From: Enhydrobacter sp. | GTDB taxonomy: Bacteria > Pseudomonadota > Alphaproteobacteria > Reyranellales > Reyranellaceae | Direction of reading: 5' to 3' | DNA length: 64,000 nt | NCBI GenBank assembly: GCA_025808875.1 | Contig: CP075528.1 | Span: 1 to 64,000 of the forward strand | Part shown: piece by piece, positions 18,187 through 26,778 of the stretch | Layout of the letters: every line of letters starts with the position of its first letter | Position numbering within the stretch: position 1 is the first letter of the stretch | Program-made: the position numbers and the translations under genes | Notes under the pieces: generated by a model | The model's input: only the letters and a program-made list of their open reading frames with translations | Database searches by the model: none | Told to the model about the DNA's origin: nothing

Positions 18187-18666
18187 ATGGCAATTGCCAA
18201 GAACACGATCTGCCTGTGGTACGACAAGGATGCCGAGGCCGCCGCGCGCTTCTACGCTGCGACCTTTCCGGACAGCCGGGTGAGCGCCGTCCACCGCGCG
18301 CCCAGCGACTACCCCTCCGGCAAGAAGGGCGACGTGCTGACGGTGGAGTTCACGGTGGCCGGCGTCGCCTGTCTCGGCCTCAACGGTGGTCCCCTGTTCA
18401 AGCACAACGAGGCCTTCTCGTTCCAGATCGCCACCGACGACCAGGCCGAGACCGACCGCTACTGGAACGCCATCGTCGGCAACGGCGGCGAGGAGAGCGC
18501 GTGCGGCTGGTGCAAGGACAGGTGGGGCATCTCGTGGCAGATCACGCCGCGCGTGCTGACCGAGGCGCTGGCCGCCGGCGGCGACCAGGCGCGGCGCGCC
18601 TTCGAGGCGATGATGGACATGCGGAAGATCGACGTCGCCGCGATCGAGGCCGCGCGGCGCGGCTGA
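18187..18666 (+). CDS. VOC family protein, 3-demethylubiquinone methyltransferase-like (PhnB type)
   Basis: A 159-residue protein (MAIAKNTICLWYDKDAEAAARFY...) with LGLNGGP, EAFSFQIATDDQ and CGWCKDRWGISWQITP, the typical blocks of the PhnB-like VOC subgroup often mislabelled '3-demethylubiquinone-9 3-methyltransferase'. The name is historical: the fold does not contain an SAM methyltransferase domain. ATG 18187 is preferred over GTG 18166 because an AAAGGA ribosome site sits before it. It is separated from the first VOC gene by a multi-hairpin repeat. Confidence 0.87.
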   Translation: MAIAKNTICLWYDKDAEAAARFYAATFPDSRVSAVHRAPSDYPSGKKGDVLTVEFTVAGVACLGLNGGPLFKHNEAFSFQIATDDQAETDRYWNAIVGNGGEESACGWCKDRWGISWQITPRVLTEALAAGGDQARRAFEAMMDMRKIDVAAIEAARRG

Positions 18667-18687
18667 CGCGCCCTGTGGCCTGGGCGG

Positions 18688-19917
18688 CTACTTCTTCTCC
18701 ACGTTGGAGCTGCGCAGCGGCACGCCGAACTCGCGCCGGCAGACCTCGGCCAGCACGGCGACGCCCTGCCGGATCGTCTCCGGCTCGGGATTGGCGAAGC
18801 ACAGCCTGAGGCGCGAGCGCGCGTAGCCCTTGTCGGTCGACCATTCCGGCCCCGGATTGAGCGACACGCCGGCGGCCAGCGCGGCCTGGCCGAGCTTCAC
18901 CGTGTCGACGTTGTCGGGCAGCTTGATCCAGAGATAGATGCCGCCCGGCGGATCGCCGAACTCGGCGGCCGTGCCGAACTGCTCGGCCAGCGCCTCGCGC
19001 AGCGTCTGCAGCTTGAGGTGCAGCGCCTTGGAGAGCTTCGGCACGTGGTCGGCGAAGTGCCTCGTGCAGAACTCGGCCAGCACCATCTGCTCGAGCGCGC
19101 CCGAGCCCGCGTCCTGCTTCAGCGCCAGGATGCGCGACAGCACCTCCCACTTGGCGACGATGTAGCCGACCCGCAGCGCCGGCGCGATCGACTTGGAGAA
19201 CGAGCCGATATGGATCACGCCCTCGCCGTTCGCCATGGCGTAGAGCGCGCGCGGCCGCTTGCCGCTCCACACCAGGTCGGAATAGCACTCGTCCTCGAAG
19301 ATCATCACGCCGTGCTCAGCGGCGAGCGCGATCAGCCCGGCACGCCGCGCCTCGCCCATGATGGCACCGGTCGGGTTCTGCACCGTCGGGATGGTGTAGA
19401 TGTATTTCGGCTTGATGCCCTGCTTCTTCAGTTCCTCGAGCTTCTGCCCGAGGAGATCGAGCCTGAGCCCCTCCCCGTCGAGCGGGATGCCGATCACCTT
19501 GGCGCCGAAGCGGGCGAGCTTGGTGAGCGCGCCGCCGTAGGTCTCCTGTTCGACGATCACCGTGTCGCCCGGCGCGACCAGCAGGCTGTTGATCAGGTCG
19601 AGGCCCTGCATCGACCCCGACGTGATCAGGATCTCGTCGGGCGAGCAGGAGATGCCGGCGTGGCCCTTGAACTTGCCGGCGAGGAACTCGCGCAGCGGCC
19701 GGTAGCCGAGCGGGCCGCTGTTGAGGCCGTAGGTGGCCAGGGTGGCGCCTTCGCGCTTGAGCACCGCCGTCGCCGCCTCGACCAGCGCCTCGACCGGGAC
19801 ATGCCGGGGGTCGTTGTGGCCGCCGATGAAATTGTACTTCGGAAAGCCGTTCCACTTGACGGCAGGCGCCGGCGCGTTGGGCGCCAGCAGCGGTGCGAAA
19901 TCGAACGGTGCGGTCAT
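18688..19917 (-). CDS. PLP-dependent aminotransferase, class I/II (2-aminoadipate transaminase/LysN-like)
   Basis: A 409-residue fold-type I aminotransferase. The PLP lysine is K242 in GSFSKSIAPALRVGY; NPTG at 181-184 and EDECYSDL near 208 complete the cofactor site. TYGLNSGPLGYRPLREFLA matches the MocR/LysN aminotransferase group that lacks the HTH domain. Likely reaction is amino-group transfer between an amino acid and a 2-oxo acid; the substrate is open. Start ATG 19917 has a GAGGAA site. It is convergent with the VOC gene, 21 bp apart, and divergent from the broken propeller gene. Confidence 0.9.
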   Translation of the reverse strand: MTAPFDFAPLLAPNAPAPAVKWNGFPKYNFIGGHNDPRHVPVEALVEAATAVLKREGATLATYGLNSGPLGYRPLREFLAGKFKGHAGISCSPDEILITSGSMQGLDLINSLLVAPGDTVIVEQETYGGALTKLARFGAKVIGIPLDGEGLRLDLLGQKLEELKKQGIKPKYIYTIPTVQNPTGAIMGEARRAGLIALAAEHGVMIFEDECYSDLVWSGKRPRALYAMANGEGVIHIGSFSKSIAPALRVGYIVAKWEVLSRILALKQDAGSGALEQMVLAEFCTRHFADHVPKLSKALHLKLQTLREALAEQFGTAAEFGDPPGGIYLWIKLPDNVDTVKLGQAALAAGVSLNPGPEWSTDKGYARSRLRLCFANPEPETIRQGVAVLAEVCRREFGVPLRSSNVEKK

Positions 19918-20028
19918 CGGCGGTTCCTCGTCTCTCCGTCTTTGCGCCATTGCTGGGCCAAGACGGCCGGATTGGCAACCTTGATTCAGGTCAGGGAGCC
20001 ATGCGCGCCGGCGCCCGATACTCGATCG

Positions 20029-21090
20029 ATGCGCCCGCCTTGCCCGTTCGCCGTCGACTTCGCGCCGGCGCCTCCACTGCTGCTCCACCGGCCGCCGCTG
20101 CGGCGCACCGATTCCAACTCGCCGCTGCGCCGCGCCGGCGGCCGCACGCTTGCCTTCGTGTCGCACTATCTGCCGCGCGGCCACACGCTGCGCTGCGAGA
20201 CCGGGGGCGACTGGCCGGCCGGACCCTGCGCGCCGGTCCGCCTGATGCACGACGCCTCGCCCGACGTCGGCAAGTGGATCCAGTCGGTGTGGCGCGCGCC
20301 CGATCGCCGCCTGTTCGGCTGGTATCACGGCGAGGTCTTCCTCGAGGCGAGCCGGCTGTTCGTGCCCCATGTCGGCGCGCTCGTCTCGGACGACGACGGC
20401 CTGACCTGGTCGTTTCTCGGCGAACTGCTGCGCGCGGCCGATTCGGACGTCGATCCGGCCTATGCCAACGGCTTCCTCGCCGGCGGCTACGGCGATTTCT
20501 GCGTCGTGCCCGATCGCGCCGCCGAGTGGTTCTACCTTTGCTATTCGTCCTACGTGCCCGACGAAACCCGCCAGGGCGTGGCGGTCGCCCGCTACCGCGT
20601 CGCCGATCGCGCTGCGCCGCGGCGTCTCGAGCTGTGGCGCGACGGCGCCTGGCGCGCCCGCCGGACCGGGGAGGACGCGACGCCCGTTTTCCCGGCGCGG
20701 CGCGGCTGGCGTCACCGCGACCCCGACGCCTTCTGGGGCCCGGCCATCCACTACAATCGCGCGCTCGACCGCTTCGTCATGCTGCTGAACTGGACGACCG
20801 AGGGAAACGCCGACATGGTCCAGCGCGGCGTCTTCGTCTCTTTCAACACCGACCTCGCCGATCCCGACGGTTGAAGCGAACCGCTGCAGATCGTGCGCCA
20901 CGGCAGCTGGTATCCGCAGGTCATCGGGCTCGGGCCCGAGGACGGCGACACCCTGGCCGGCGGCGAGGCGCGGTTCTTCATGTCGGGCTTCTCGGCGTGG
21001 ACGATGCGCTTCCGGCCGGGCCCGGCTTCACCGCCCCTAGAGGTGTCGCGCGAAACCTTCGCCGACATCTTCGGCGTCGCGCCGTGGTGA
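20029..21090 (+). pseudogene. Propeller-like (glycoside hydrolase/sialidase-type) protein interrupted by one TGA
   Basis: The frame from ATG 20029 reads through beta-propeller-like repeats (VSDDDGLTWSFLGEL, WGPAIHYNRALDRFVMLLNW) to FNTDLADPDG, then TGA at 20872-20874. It then continues in the same frame with SEPLQIVRHGSWYPQVIGL to VAPW and TGA at 21088. The context DG-W-SEP strongly suggests a TGG-to-TGA change. Without the stop the protein would be 353 residues, complete with a final Trp-rich blade. So the gene is a fresh pseudogene, a sequencing error or a readthrough gene. Function: carbohydrate-acting propeller by resemblance only. Confidence 0.65.
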
Positions 21091-21096
21091 GGCGGC

Positions 21097-22719
21097 TCAG
21101 ACCTTGGGGCGGAACGAGTGCGCGTCGGCCATCGCCCAGGGCTGCGTCCAGCGCGGCTTGTCCGAGCCGCTGAGCAGCTCGCCGGCGCCGAGCGGCGGGT
21201 AGAGATCGGCGAAGGTCGCCACCTCGCTCGCCGAGATGCGCCGGCTGATGTGGATGGGCGCGAACTGCTGCGGATGGTCCAGCCCGGCCGCGGCGGTGAG
21301 CTCGGCGAGCTCGTGCAGCGTGGCGCGATGGAAATTGTGGACGCGTTCCGCCTTGTCCGGCACCACCAGCGCACGCTGGCGGAACGGATCCTGGGTTGCC
21401 ACGCCGGTCGGGCAGCGGTCGGTGTGGCACGATTGCGACTGGATGCAGCCGACCGCGAACATGAAGCCGCGCGCCGAGTTGCACCAGTCGGCGCCGAGCG
21501 CCATCGCCCGCACGATGTCGAAGGCGGTGATGATCTTGCCCGAGGCGCCAATGCGGATGCGGTCGCGCACGCCGATGCCGATCAGCGCGTTGTGCACGAA
21601 GTAGAGGCCCTGGCGCATCGGCTTGCCGATGTGGTCGATGAACTCCATCGGCGCCGCCCCGGTGCCGCCCTCCTTGCCGTCGACGACGATGAAGTCGGGA
21701 TAGATGCCGGTCTCCAGCATCGCCTTGCAGATGGCGAGGAACTCCCATTCGTGGCCGACGCAGAGCTTGAAGCCGGCCGGCTTGCCGCCCGACAGCCGGC
21801 GCATCTCGGCGATGAAGCGCATCATCTCGACCGGCGTCGAGAACGCCGAATGGCAGGACGGCGAGACGCAATCGACGCCCATCGGCACGCCGCGCGTCCG
21901 TGAGATCTCGGCGCTCACCTTGGGCGCGGGCAGCACGCCGCCATGGCCCGGCTTGGCGCCCTGGCTGAGCTTGAGCTCGACCATCTTGATCTGCTCGTTC
22001 GACGCCGCCGCGGCGAACTTCTCGGGGCTGAAGGTGCCGTCGGGGTTGCGGCAGCCGAAATAGCCCGAGCCGATCTCCCAGATGACGTCGCCACCGCCCT
22101 CGCGATGGTAGGGGCTGTAGCCGCCCTCGCCGGTGTCGTGCGCGAAGCCGCCGCGCCGGGCGCCGCCGTTCAGGGCGCGGATGGCGTTGGCGCTCAGCGC
22201 GCCGAAGCTCATGGCCGAGATGTTGAACACGGAGGCCGAATAGGGCCGCGCGCAGTCGGGCCCGCCGATCGGGACGCGAAACGGCTCCTTCGACACCGGC
22301 CGCGGTGCCACCGAATGGTGCATCCACTCGTAGCCCTCGCCGTAGACGTCGTAGTGAGTGCCGAACGGCCGCACGTCGAGCACCATCTTGGCGCGCTGGT
22401 AGACGACGGCGCGGCGGTCGCGGCTGAACGGCACGCCGTCCTTGTCGCTCTCGAAGAAGTACTGCCGCATCTCCGGGCGGATCGCCTCGAACAGGAAGCG
22501 CAGGTGCGCGGCGATCGGGTAGTTGCGCAGGATCGAGTGCTTCTTCTGCACAAGGTCGTGGATGCCGACGACGACCAGCACGATCGCCACCGCGAAGCAG
22601 ACGATCAACCAGAAGGATTCGGGCTCCTCGACCAGCGCGACGCCGAGGCACAACACGGCGAGGATCGCCAGCACGAACGGCACCAGCCGGATCTGGAACG
22701 GCAGCGTCAGATAGGACAC
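21097..22719 (-). CDS. FMN-binding glutamate synthase family protein
   Basis: A 540-residue membrane-anchored relative of the glutamate synthase FMN domain. Two hydrophobic segments occupy about residues 8-55. The barrel then follows with MSFGALSANAIRALNGG, GAKPGHGGVLP and VVDGKEGGTGAAP. The Fe-S signature C-x5-C-x4-C is present in GCIQSQSCHTDRCPTGVATQ. There is no amidotransferase domain, so it is not a full GltB; electron or FMN chemistry at the membrane is likely. The start is GTG 22719 with a GGGGGAG site. It is the last gene of the minus-strand molybdate/flavin run, 87 bp after the reductase. Confidence 0.9.
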   Translation of the reverse strand: MSYLTLPFQIRLVPFVLAILAVLCLGVALVEEPESFWLIVCFAVAIVLVVVGIHDLVQKKHSILRNYPIAAHLRFLFEAIRPEMRQYFFESDKDGVPFSRDRRAVVYQRAKMVLDVRPFGTHYDVYGEGYEWMHHSVAPRPVSKEPFRVPIGGPDCARPYSASVFNISAMSFGALSANAIRALNGGARRGGFAHDTGEGGYSPYHREGGGDVIWEIGSGYFGCRNPDGTFSPEKFAAAASNEQIKMVELKLSQGAKPGHGGVLPAPKVSAEISRTRGVPMGVDCVSPSCHSAFSTPVEMMRFIAEMRRLSGGKPAGFKLCVGHEWEFLAICKAMLETGIYPDFIVVDGKEGGTGAAPMEFIDHIGKPMRQGLYFVHNALIGIGVRDRIRIGASGKIITAFDIVRAMALGADWCNSARGFMFAVGCIQSQSCHTDRCPTGVATQDPFRQRALVVPDKAERVHNFHRATLHELAELTAAAGLDHPQQFAPIHISRRISASEVATFADLYPPLGAGELLSGSDKPRWTQPWAMADAHSFRPKV

Positions 22720-22806
22720 GAGTCTCCCCCCACGACGAACTCCGGTCTCCGCGAGCCTGATACCAGTTTACGCCGGCGAGGAACACGCTCGGGCGGCGGG
22801 CGGCGG

Positions 22807-23886
22807 CTATTTCGGCCGGGGCGCTCGCAGCTTCGCGTCGGGTTGCGGCAGCTTGCCGTCGCGCATCAGCGCGACGGCGCGTACGAGCGCCCGCGCGGCG
22901 TTGCGTGTTTCCTCGTGGAGCGCCGCGTCGGCGTCGAGCGCGTCGTGGCTCGAGGCATAGGGCTCGTAGTAGCCGACGTAGCGGTCGAGCGCCGAGGCGT
23001 GCCCCGCTGCGACCAATCCCATGTCCGACAGCCAGTCGGCCAGCGACCGGCGCAGCGTCTCGGCGCCCGCCGCATCGCCGTGGACGATCACGGAGAAGAC
23101 CCGGCCGGCGAGATGGCGCGGATAGTCCCAACCCGCCAATTCGACCTGCTTGGCCTTCGCCGGATCCTTGCCGCCGGTCGAGGTCGGATCGGGATTGCCG
23201 CCGTCGGCGCAGACCAGCCGGTCGATCATCGACTTCAGCGCCGTGGGCGCCTGATACCAGTGCACCGGCGTGACGATCATCACGCCGTGCGCCGCCGCCC
23301 ACAGGGGGTAGATCTCGTTCATCCAGTCGCCGGTCTGGCCCATCGCGTGGTTGGGGTAGCAGGAGCATGGCCAGTGACAGAGCGGCATGGCCGTCGACAC
23401 GCAGGCCTTGCAGGGATGGATGACGCGCCCGTACTCGGAGGCGAGACGACTGAGATCGAGCACCTCGCAGTCGAATCCCTTCTCCGCCTCGACGATCTCG
23501 CGCGCCATCTGGGCGAGGCGCCAGGTCTTCGACATTTCGCCCGGGCAGGTCTGGTCGGAGCGCGGCGAGCCGTTGACGAGCAGGATGCGCGATCGCGCCC
23601 CGGCCGACTTCTGCCGCGCCTCGGCGTGCCGGATCGCATCGCGCGCCTCGAGCCACTCGACGGGCAGTTCATGCATGGGGTCGGCGTGGCCGGCGCCGGC
23701 GGGCCGCGTGCGCGGCGACTTGCGGTACTCGTCGTAGCCGGACCAGGCGACGTCGATGATCTTCTCGATCTCGTCGGCGACCGCGTCGAAGGCGGGATCG
23801 GCGAAGCGGGCGCGCAGGCGACGGGCGAACTCCTGCCTGTCGAGCTGCACGCTCGGCATTCCCTTGCGGACGTTCGCACCCGGCAT
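22807..23886 (-). CDS. NADPH-dependent FMN reductase/flavodoxin-like oxidoreductase
   Basis: A 359-residue protein with an N-terminal extension of about 90 residues. Next comes a flavodoxin-type reductase domain: RILLVNGSPRSDQTCPGEMSKTWRLAQ, the phosphate-binding loop, then VIVTPVHWYQAPTALKSMIDR. A cysteine-rich stretch (HPCKACVSTAMPLCHWPCSCYP) between them is unusual and could bind a metal or Fe-S cluster. Start ATG 23886 has a strong AGGAGG site. It follows the ModE-type gene by 10 bases on the same strand. Partner and substrate unknown; context suggests link to molybdenum or flavin metabolism (inference). Confidence 0.85.
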   Translation of the reverse strand: MPGANVRKGMPSVQLDRQEFARRLRARFADPAFDAVADEIEKIIDVAWSGYDEYRKSPRTRPAGAGHADPMHELPVEWLEARDAIRHAEARQKSAGARSRILLVNGSPRSDQTCPGEMSKTWRLAQMAREIVEAEKGFDCEVLDLSRLASEYGRVIHPCKACVSTAMPLCHWPCSCYPNHAMGQTGDWMNEIYPLWAAAHGVMIVTPVHWYQAPTALKSMIDRLVCADGGNPDPTSTGGKDPAKAKQVELAGWDYPRHLAGRVFSVIVHGDAAGAETLRRSLADWLSDMGLVAAGHASALDRYVGYYEPYASSHDALDADAALHEETRNAARALVRAVALMRDGKLPQPDAKLRAPRPK

Positions 23887-23896
23887 GGCGCTCCTC

Positions 23897-24247
23897 CTAT
23901 CGTCCCCTGGTCGTTCGGCAGATGGCCTGCAACGCTTGCAGATGGCGGACCGTTGCCGACAATGCCTTGCGCTCGATGGTGCGGTAGCGGCGGACGAGCT
24001 CGCGGCCACGCATCGTCAGCGCGGCACCACCTCCGGCCCTGCCGCCGGTCTGCGCCGCCACCAGCGGCTCGGCGAAATCGGCGTTGATCTCCGACACGAG
24101 CTGCCAGGCGCGCTTGTAGGACATGCCCATGGCGCGGCCAGCGGCGGCTATGGAACCCTCGCGGCCGATGTGCTCGAGCAACGCCACCTTGCCGGGCCCG
24201 AGTCGGCCCTCGGGCTCGAAGTCGATGCGAATGCTCAGCCGCGGCAT
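23897..24247 (-). CDS. ModE-type winged-helix regulator, stand-alone DNA-binding domain
   Basis: A 116-residue protein equal to the N-terminal HTH domain of ModE. LGPGKVALLEHIGREGSIAAAGRAMGMSYKRAWQLVSEIN is the conserved helix-turn-helix, followed by GGRAGGGAALT in the wing and RGRELVRRYR. The molybdate-binding Mop domains are absent, so molybdate sensing, if any, must come from elsewhere. It lies 9 bp after modC in the same operon, with a GGGAGG site, and probably represses it when molybdate is plentiful. Confidence 0.88.
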   Translation of the reverse strand: MPRLSIRIDFEPEGRLGPGKVALLEHIGREGSIAAAGRAMGMSYKRAWQLVSEINADFAEPLVAAQTGGRAGGGAALTMRGRELVRRYRTIERKALSATVRHLQALQAICRTTRGR

Positions 24248-24256
24248 TGGCCCTCC

Positions 24257-25309
24257 CTAGCTGCGTTCCAGCGAGATGCTCTTGATGACAGCATAGACAT
24301 CGCGGCCCGGCGCCAGCGCCAGACGCTGCACCGATTTGGCCGTCAGTCGGGCGGCCAGCATCGTCCCGCCGCAGTCGAGACGCACCTCGGCCTGCACGCC
24401 CTGCGGGGTGATTCGGCTGACCCGGCCCGGCAGCACATTGAGGGCGCTGATCTCCTCGGGTGGCCGCAGCGAGAGCATGACGTCGCGGGCGCGGATATAG
24501 GCACGCACCGCCGTCCCTGCGGGCGCCGCGAGTCGCGGCACCTGCAGTTCGCCCGCGGCCGAGGCGAGCACGGTGAGGCCGAACGTCTCGTCGTGCCGCA
24601 GGACGCGGGCCTCCACGACACTGCCGCTGTCGCGGTCGTCGGCGAGCGGCAGGATGTCGGCCACCGACCCGACCGCCGTCACCCTGCCGTCGGCCAGCAT
24701 CACCACCGTCGTGGCGAGCCGTGCCACCTCGGCCACCGAGTGGCTGACATAGAGGATGGGCAGGCCCATCTCGTCGCGCAGCCGCTCGATGTAGGGCAGG
24801 ATCTCGCCGCGCCGCGCCTCGTCGAGCGAGGCCAGCGGTTCGTCCATCAGCAAGAGCCTCGGATGGGCCAGCAGCGCCCGGCCGATCGCGACCCGCTGCT
24901 TCTCGCCGCCGGAGAGCGAGTCGGGGCGCCGTTCCAGCAGATGGCCGATGCCCAGCAGTTCGACGACTCCGGCGAGGTCGGCGCCGCCGACCCCGCGATT
25001 GAACCAGCGGCCGTAAAGCAGGTTGCGCCGCACGCTGAGATGAGGGAACAGCCGGCTGTCCTGGAAGACGTAGCCGACACGGCGACGATGCCGGGCGACG
25101 AAGGCGCGGCGCGCCGTGTCGACCAGCACCTCGCCATCGACGGCGATCCGGCCGCGGTCGGGCCGGATCAGGCCGCCGACGATGTCGACCAGGGTGGTCT
25201 TGCCCGATCCCGAGCGGCCGAACAGCGCGGTCAACCCGGGCGGCGCGGCGAAGCGCACGCTCAGCCGGAACGCGTCGCGGGCGTGGTCGATGTCGATGTC
25301 CAGGCTCAT
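24257..25309 (-). CDS. modC: Molybdate ABC transporter ATP-binding protein
   Basis: A 350-residue ABC ATPase that energises molybdate import. Walker A is GRSGSGKT at 31-38, signature LSGGEKQRVAIGRAL, Walker B/D-loop LLMDEPLASLD. The C-terminal 120 residues form a TOBE/Mop-like domain with VLPGRVSRITPQGVQAEVRLDCGG, typical of ModC. The ATG overlaps the modB stop (ATGA). Order on the minus strand is msrQ-like, modA, modB, modC, modE-type HTH. Confidence 0.95.
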   Translation of the reverse strand: MSLDIDIDHARDAFRLSVRFAAPPGLTALFGRSGSGKTTLVDIVGGLIRPDRGRIAVDGEVLVDTARRAFVARHRRRVGYVFQDSRLFPHLSVRRNLLYGRWFNRGVGGADLAGVVELLGIGHLLERRPDSLSGGEKQRVAIGRALLAHPRLLLMDEPLASLDEARRGEILPYIERLRDEMGLPILYVSHSVAEVARLATTVVMLADGRVTAVGSVADILPLADDRDSGSVVEARVLRHDETFGLTVLASAAGELQVPRLAAPAGTAVRAYIRARDVMLSLRPPEEISALNVLPGRVSRITPQGVQAEVRLDCGGTMLAARLTAKSVQRLALAPGRDVYAVIKSISLERS

Positions 25310-25983
25310 GTCGCCGTCCGGGCGCGGCGCGCCAGCAGCTCCGAGGCCAGCAGGGCCAGCATGGAGATGGCGACGGAGACGAGCGTCAGGCGCATCGCGC
25401 CGGCATCGCCGCCGGGAACCTGGGTGAAGGTGTAGATGAGCGAGGGCAGGGTCTGGGTCTCGCCCGGGATGTTGGAGACGAAGGTGATCGTCGCGCCGAA
25501 CTCGCCCATCGACTTGGCGAAGCACAGGATGGCGCCGGCGATGATGCCGGGCAGGCAGAGCGGCAGGGTGACGGTGGCGAACACCATCGCCGGGTTGGCG
25601 CCGAGCGTGCCGGCCGCCGCCTCGAGCTTCGTGTCGACCGCCTCGATCGACAGGCGGATCGCCCGCACCATCAGCGGAAAGCCCATGACGGCACAGGCCA
25701 GCGCCGCGCCGGTCCAGCGGAAGGAGAGGACGATGCCGAAATTGTCGGCGAGGAACTCGCCGACCGGGCCGCGCCGGCCGAAGGAGATCAGCAGCAGGTA
25801 GCCGGTGACCACGGGCGGCAGGATCAGCGGCAGGTGCACGACCGTGTCGAGCACGCCTTTGCCCCAGAACCGCCCGCGCGCCAGCAACCACGCTACCGCG
25901 ACGCCGAGCGGCAGGCTGGCCAGGGTCGCCGTGGTGGCGACCAGCAGGCTCAGCCTGACCGCTGCCCACTCTTCCGCGGTCAC
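25306..25983 (-). CDS. modB: Molybdate ABC transporter permease
   Basis: A 225-residue inner-membrane permease with five or six hydrophobic segments. The ABC-coupling loop EAAAGTLGANPAMVFATVTLP lies near residue 130. HLPLILPPVVTGYLLLISFGRRGPVG is the ModB hallmark. The start is GTG 25983, whose GTGA overlaps the modA stop; longer open reading into modA is not real. It forms the channel with ModC and receives molybdate from ModA. Confidence 0.94.
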   Translation of the reverse strand: MTAEEWAAVRLSLLVATTATLASLPLGVAVAWLLARGRFWGKGVLDTVVHLPLILPPVVTGYLLLISFGRRGPVGEFLADNFGIVLSFRWTGAALACAVMGFPLMVRAIRLSIEAVDTKLEAAAGTLGANPAMVFATVTLPLCLPGIIAGAILCFAKSMGEFGATITFVSNIPGETQTLPSLIYTFTQVPGGDAGAMRLTLVSVAISMLALLASELLARRARTAT

Positions 25984-26768
25984 GTCGACGAACCGGAGCG
26001 GACGAGGACGGTGAAGCCCTGCTTCTCGAACGACAGGCGCGCCCTGGCGCCGCGCAGGTAGTCGAGGAAAGCCCTGGCGTCGGCCTTCTTGCTGTCCCTG
26101 GTCAGCGCCGCCGGATAGACGATCGGCGGATGGGAGCCGGCCGGGAAGGTGGCGACGATCCTGACGTTGGGTTCGGCCGCGGCGTCGGTGCCGTAGACGA
26201 TGCCGAGCGGCGCCTCGCCGCGCGCCACCAGCAGCAGCGCGGCGCGCACGTTGTCGGCCTGGGCGAGGCGGTCCCTGACGTCGTTCCAGGCGCCGAGTTT
26301 TTCCAGCGCCGCCTTGCCGTACTTGCCGGCCGGCACCGCCGCGACATTGGCCATCGCCAGGCGGCCGCCGTCGAGCGCCTTCGCGAGGTTCGCTCCCGTG
26401 ATCGCGACCGAGGTCACCTTCGAGTCCTTCGGCGCGATCACAACGATGCTGTTGCCCACCAGGTCGAAGCGCGTGCCCGCGGCGATCAGCTTCCTGTCGT
26501 CGACATGGTCCATCCAGGCGAGGTCGGCGGAGATGAACAGGTCGGCCGGCGCGCCGGCCTCGATCTGCCGGGCGAGGGCCGGGCTGGCGGCATAGGAGAT
26601 CCTGGGCATCCTCTTGCCCGTGTCCTTCGACCAGTTGGTCGCGATCTCGTCGAGCGCGTTCTTCAGGCTGGCGGCGGCGAACACGACGACATCGTCCTGC
26701 GCCCGCGCGATGCCCGGCACGAAGGCCAGCGCGAACGCCAGCCCGGTCCATTGTCGTCTCCTCAGCAC
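25980..26768 (-). CDS. modA: Molybdate-binding periplasmic protein
   Basis: A 262-residue secreted binding protein. A signal peptide (LAFALAFVPGIARAQ) precedes VVVFAAASLKNALDEIA, the ModA N-terminal block that contributes ligand serines; GAPADLFISAD and AAVPAGKYGKAALE are also typical. It captures molybdate (or tungstate) in the periplasm for ModBC. Start GTG 26768 has a GGGGAAGG site and lies 10 bp after the MsrQ-like gene, so both are probably one transcript. Confidence 0.94.
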   Translation of the reverse strand: MLRRRQWTGLAFALAFVPGIARAQDDVVVFAAASLKNALDEIATNWSKDTGKRMPRISYAASPALARQIEAGAPADLFISADLAWMDHVDDRKLIAAGTRFDLVGNSIVVIAPKDSKVTSVAITGANLAKALDGGRLAMANVAAVPAGKYGKAALEKLGAWNDVRDRLAQADNVRAALLLVARGEAPLGIVYGTDAAAEPNVRIVATFPAGSHPPIVYPAALTRDSKKADARAFLDYLRGARARLSFEKQGFTVLVRSGSST

Positions 26769-26778
26769 GGCCTTCCCC

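Noticed and set aside
20872..20874. TGA as selenocysteine codon
   Set aside because: The context is a Trp position and no SECIS-like hairpin or selenoprotein family is apparent; a nonsense change is simpler.
20978..23656. 892-codon minus-strand open frame
   Set aside because: Out-of-frame shadow of the glutamate-synthase-like and reductase genes on the same strand.
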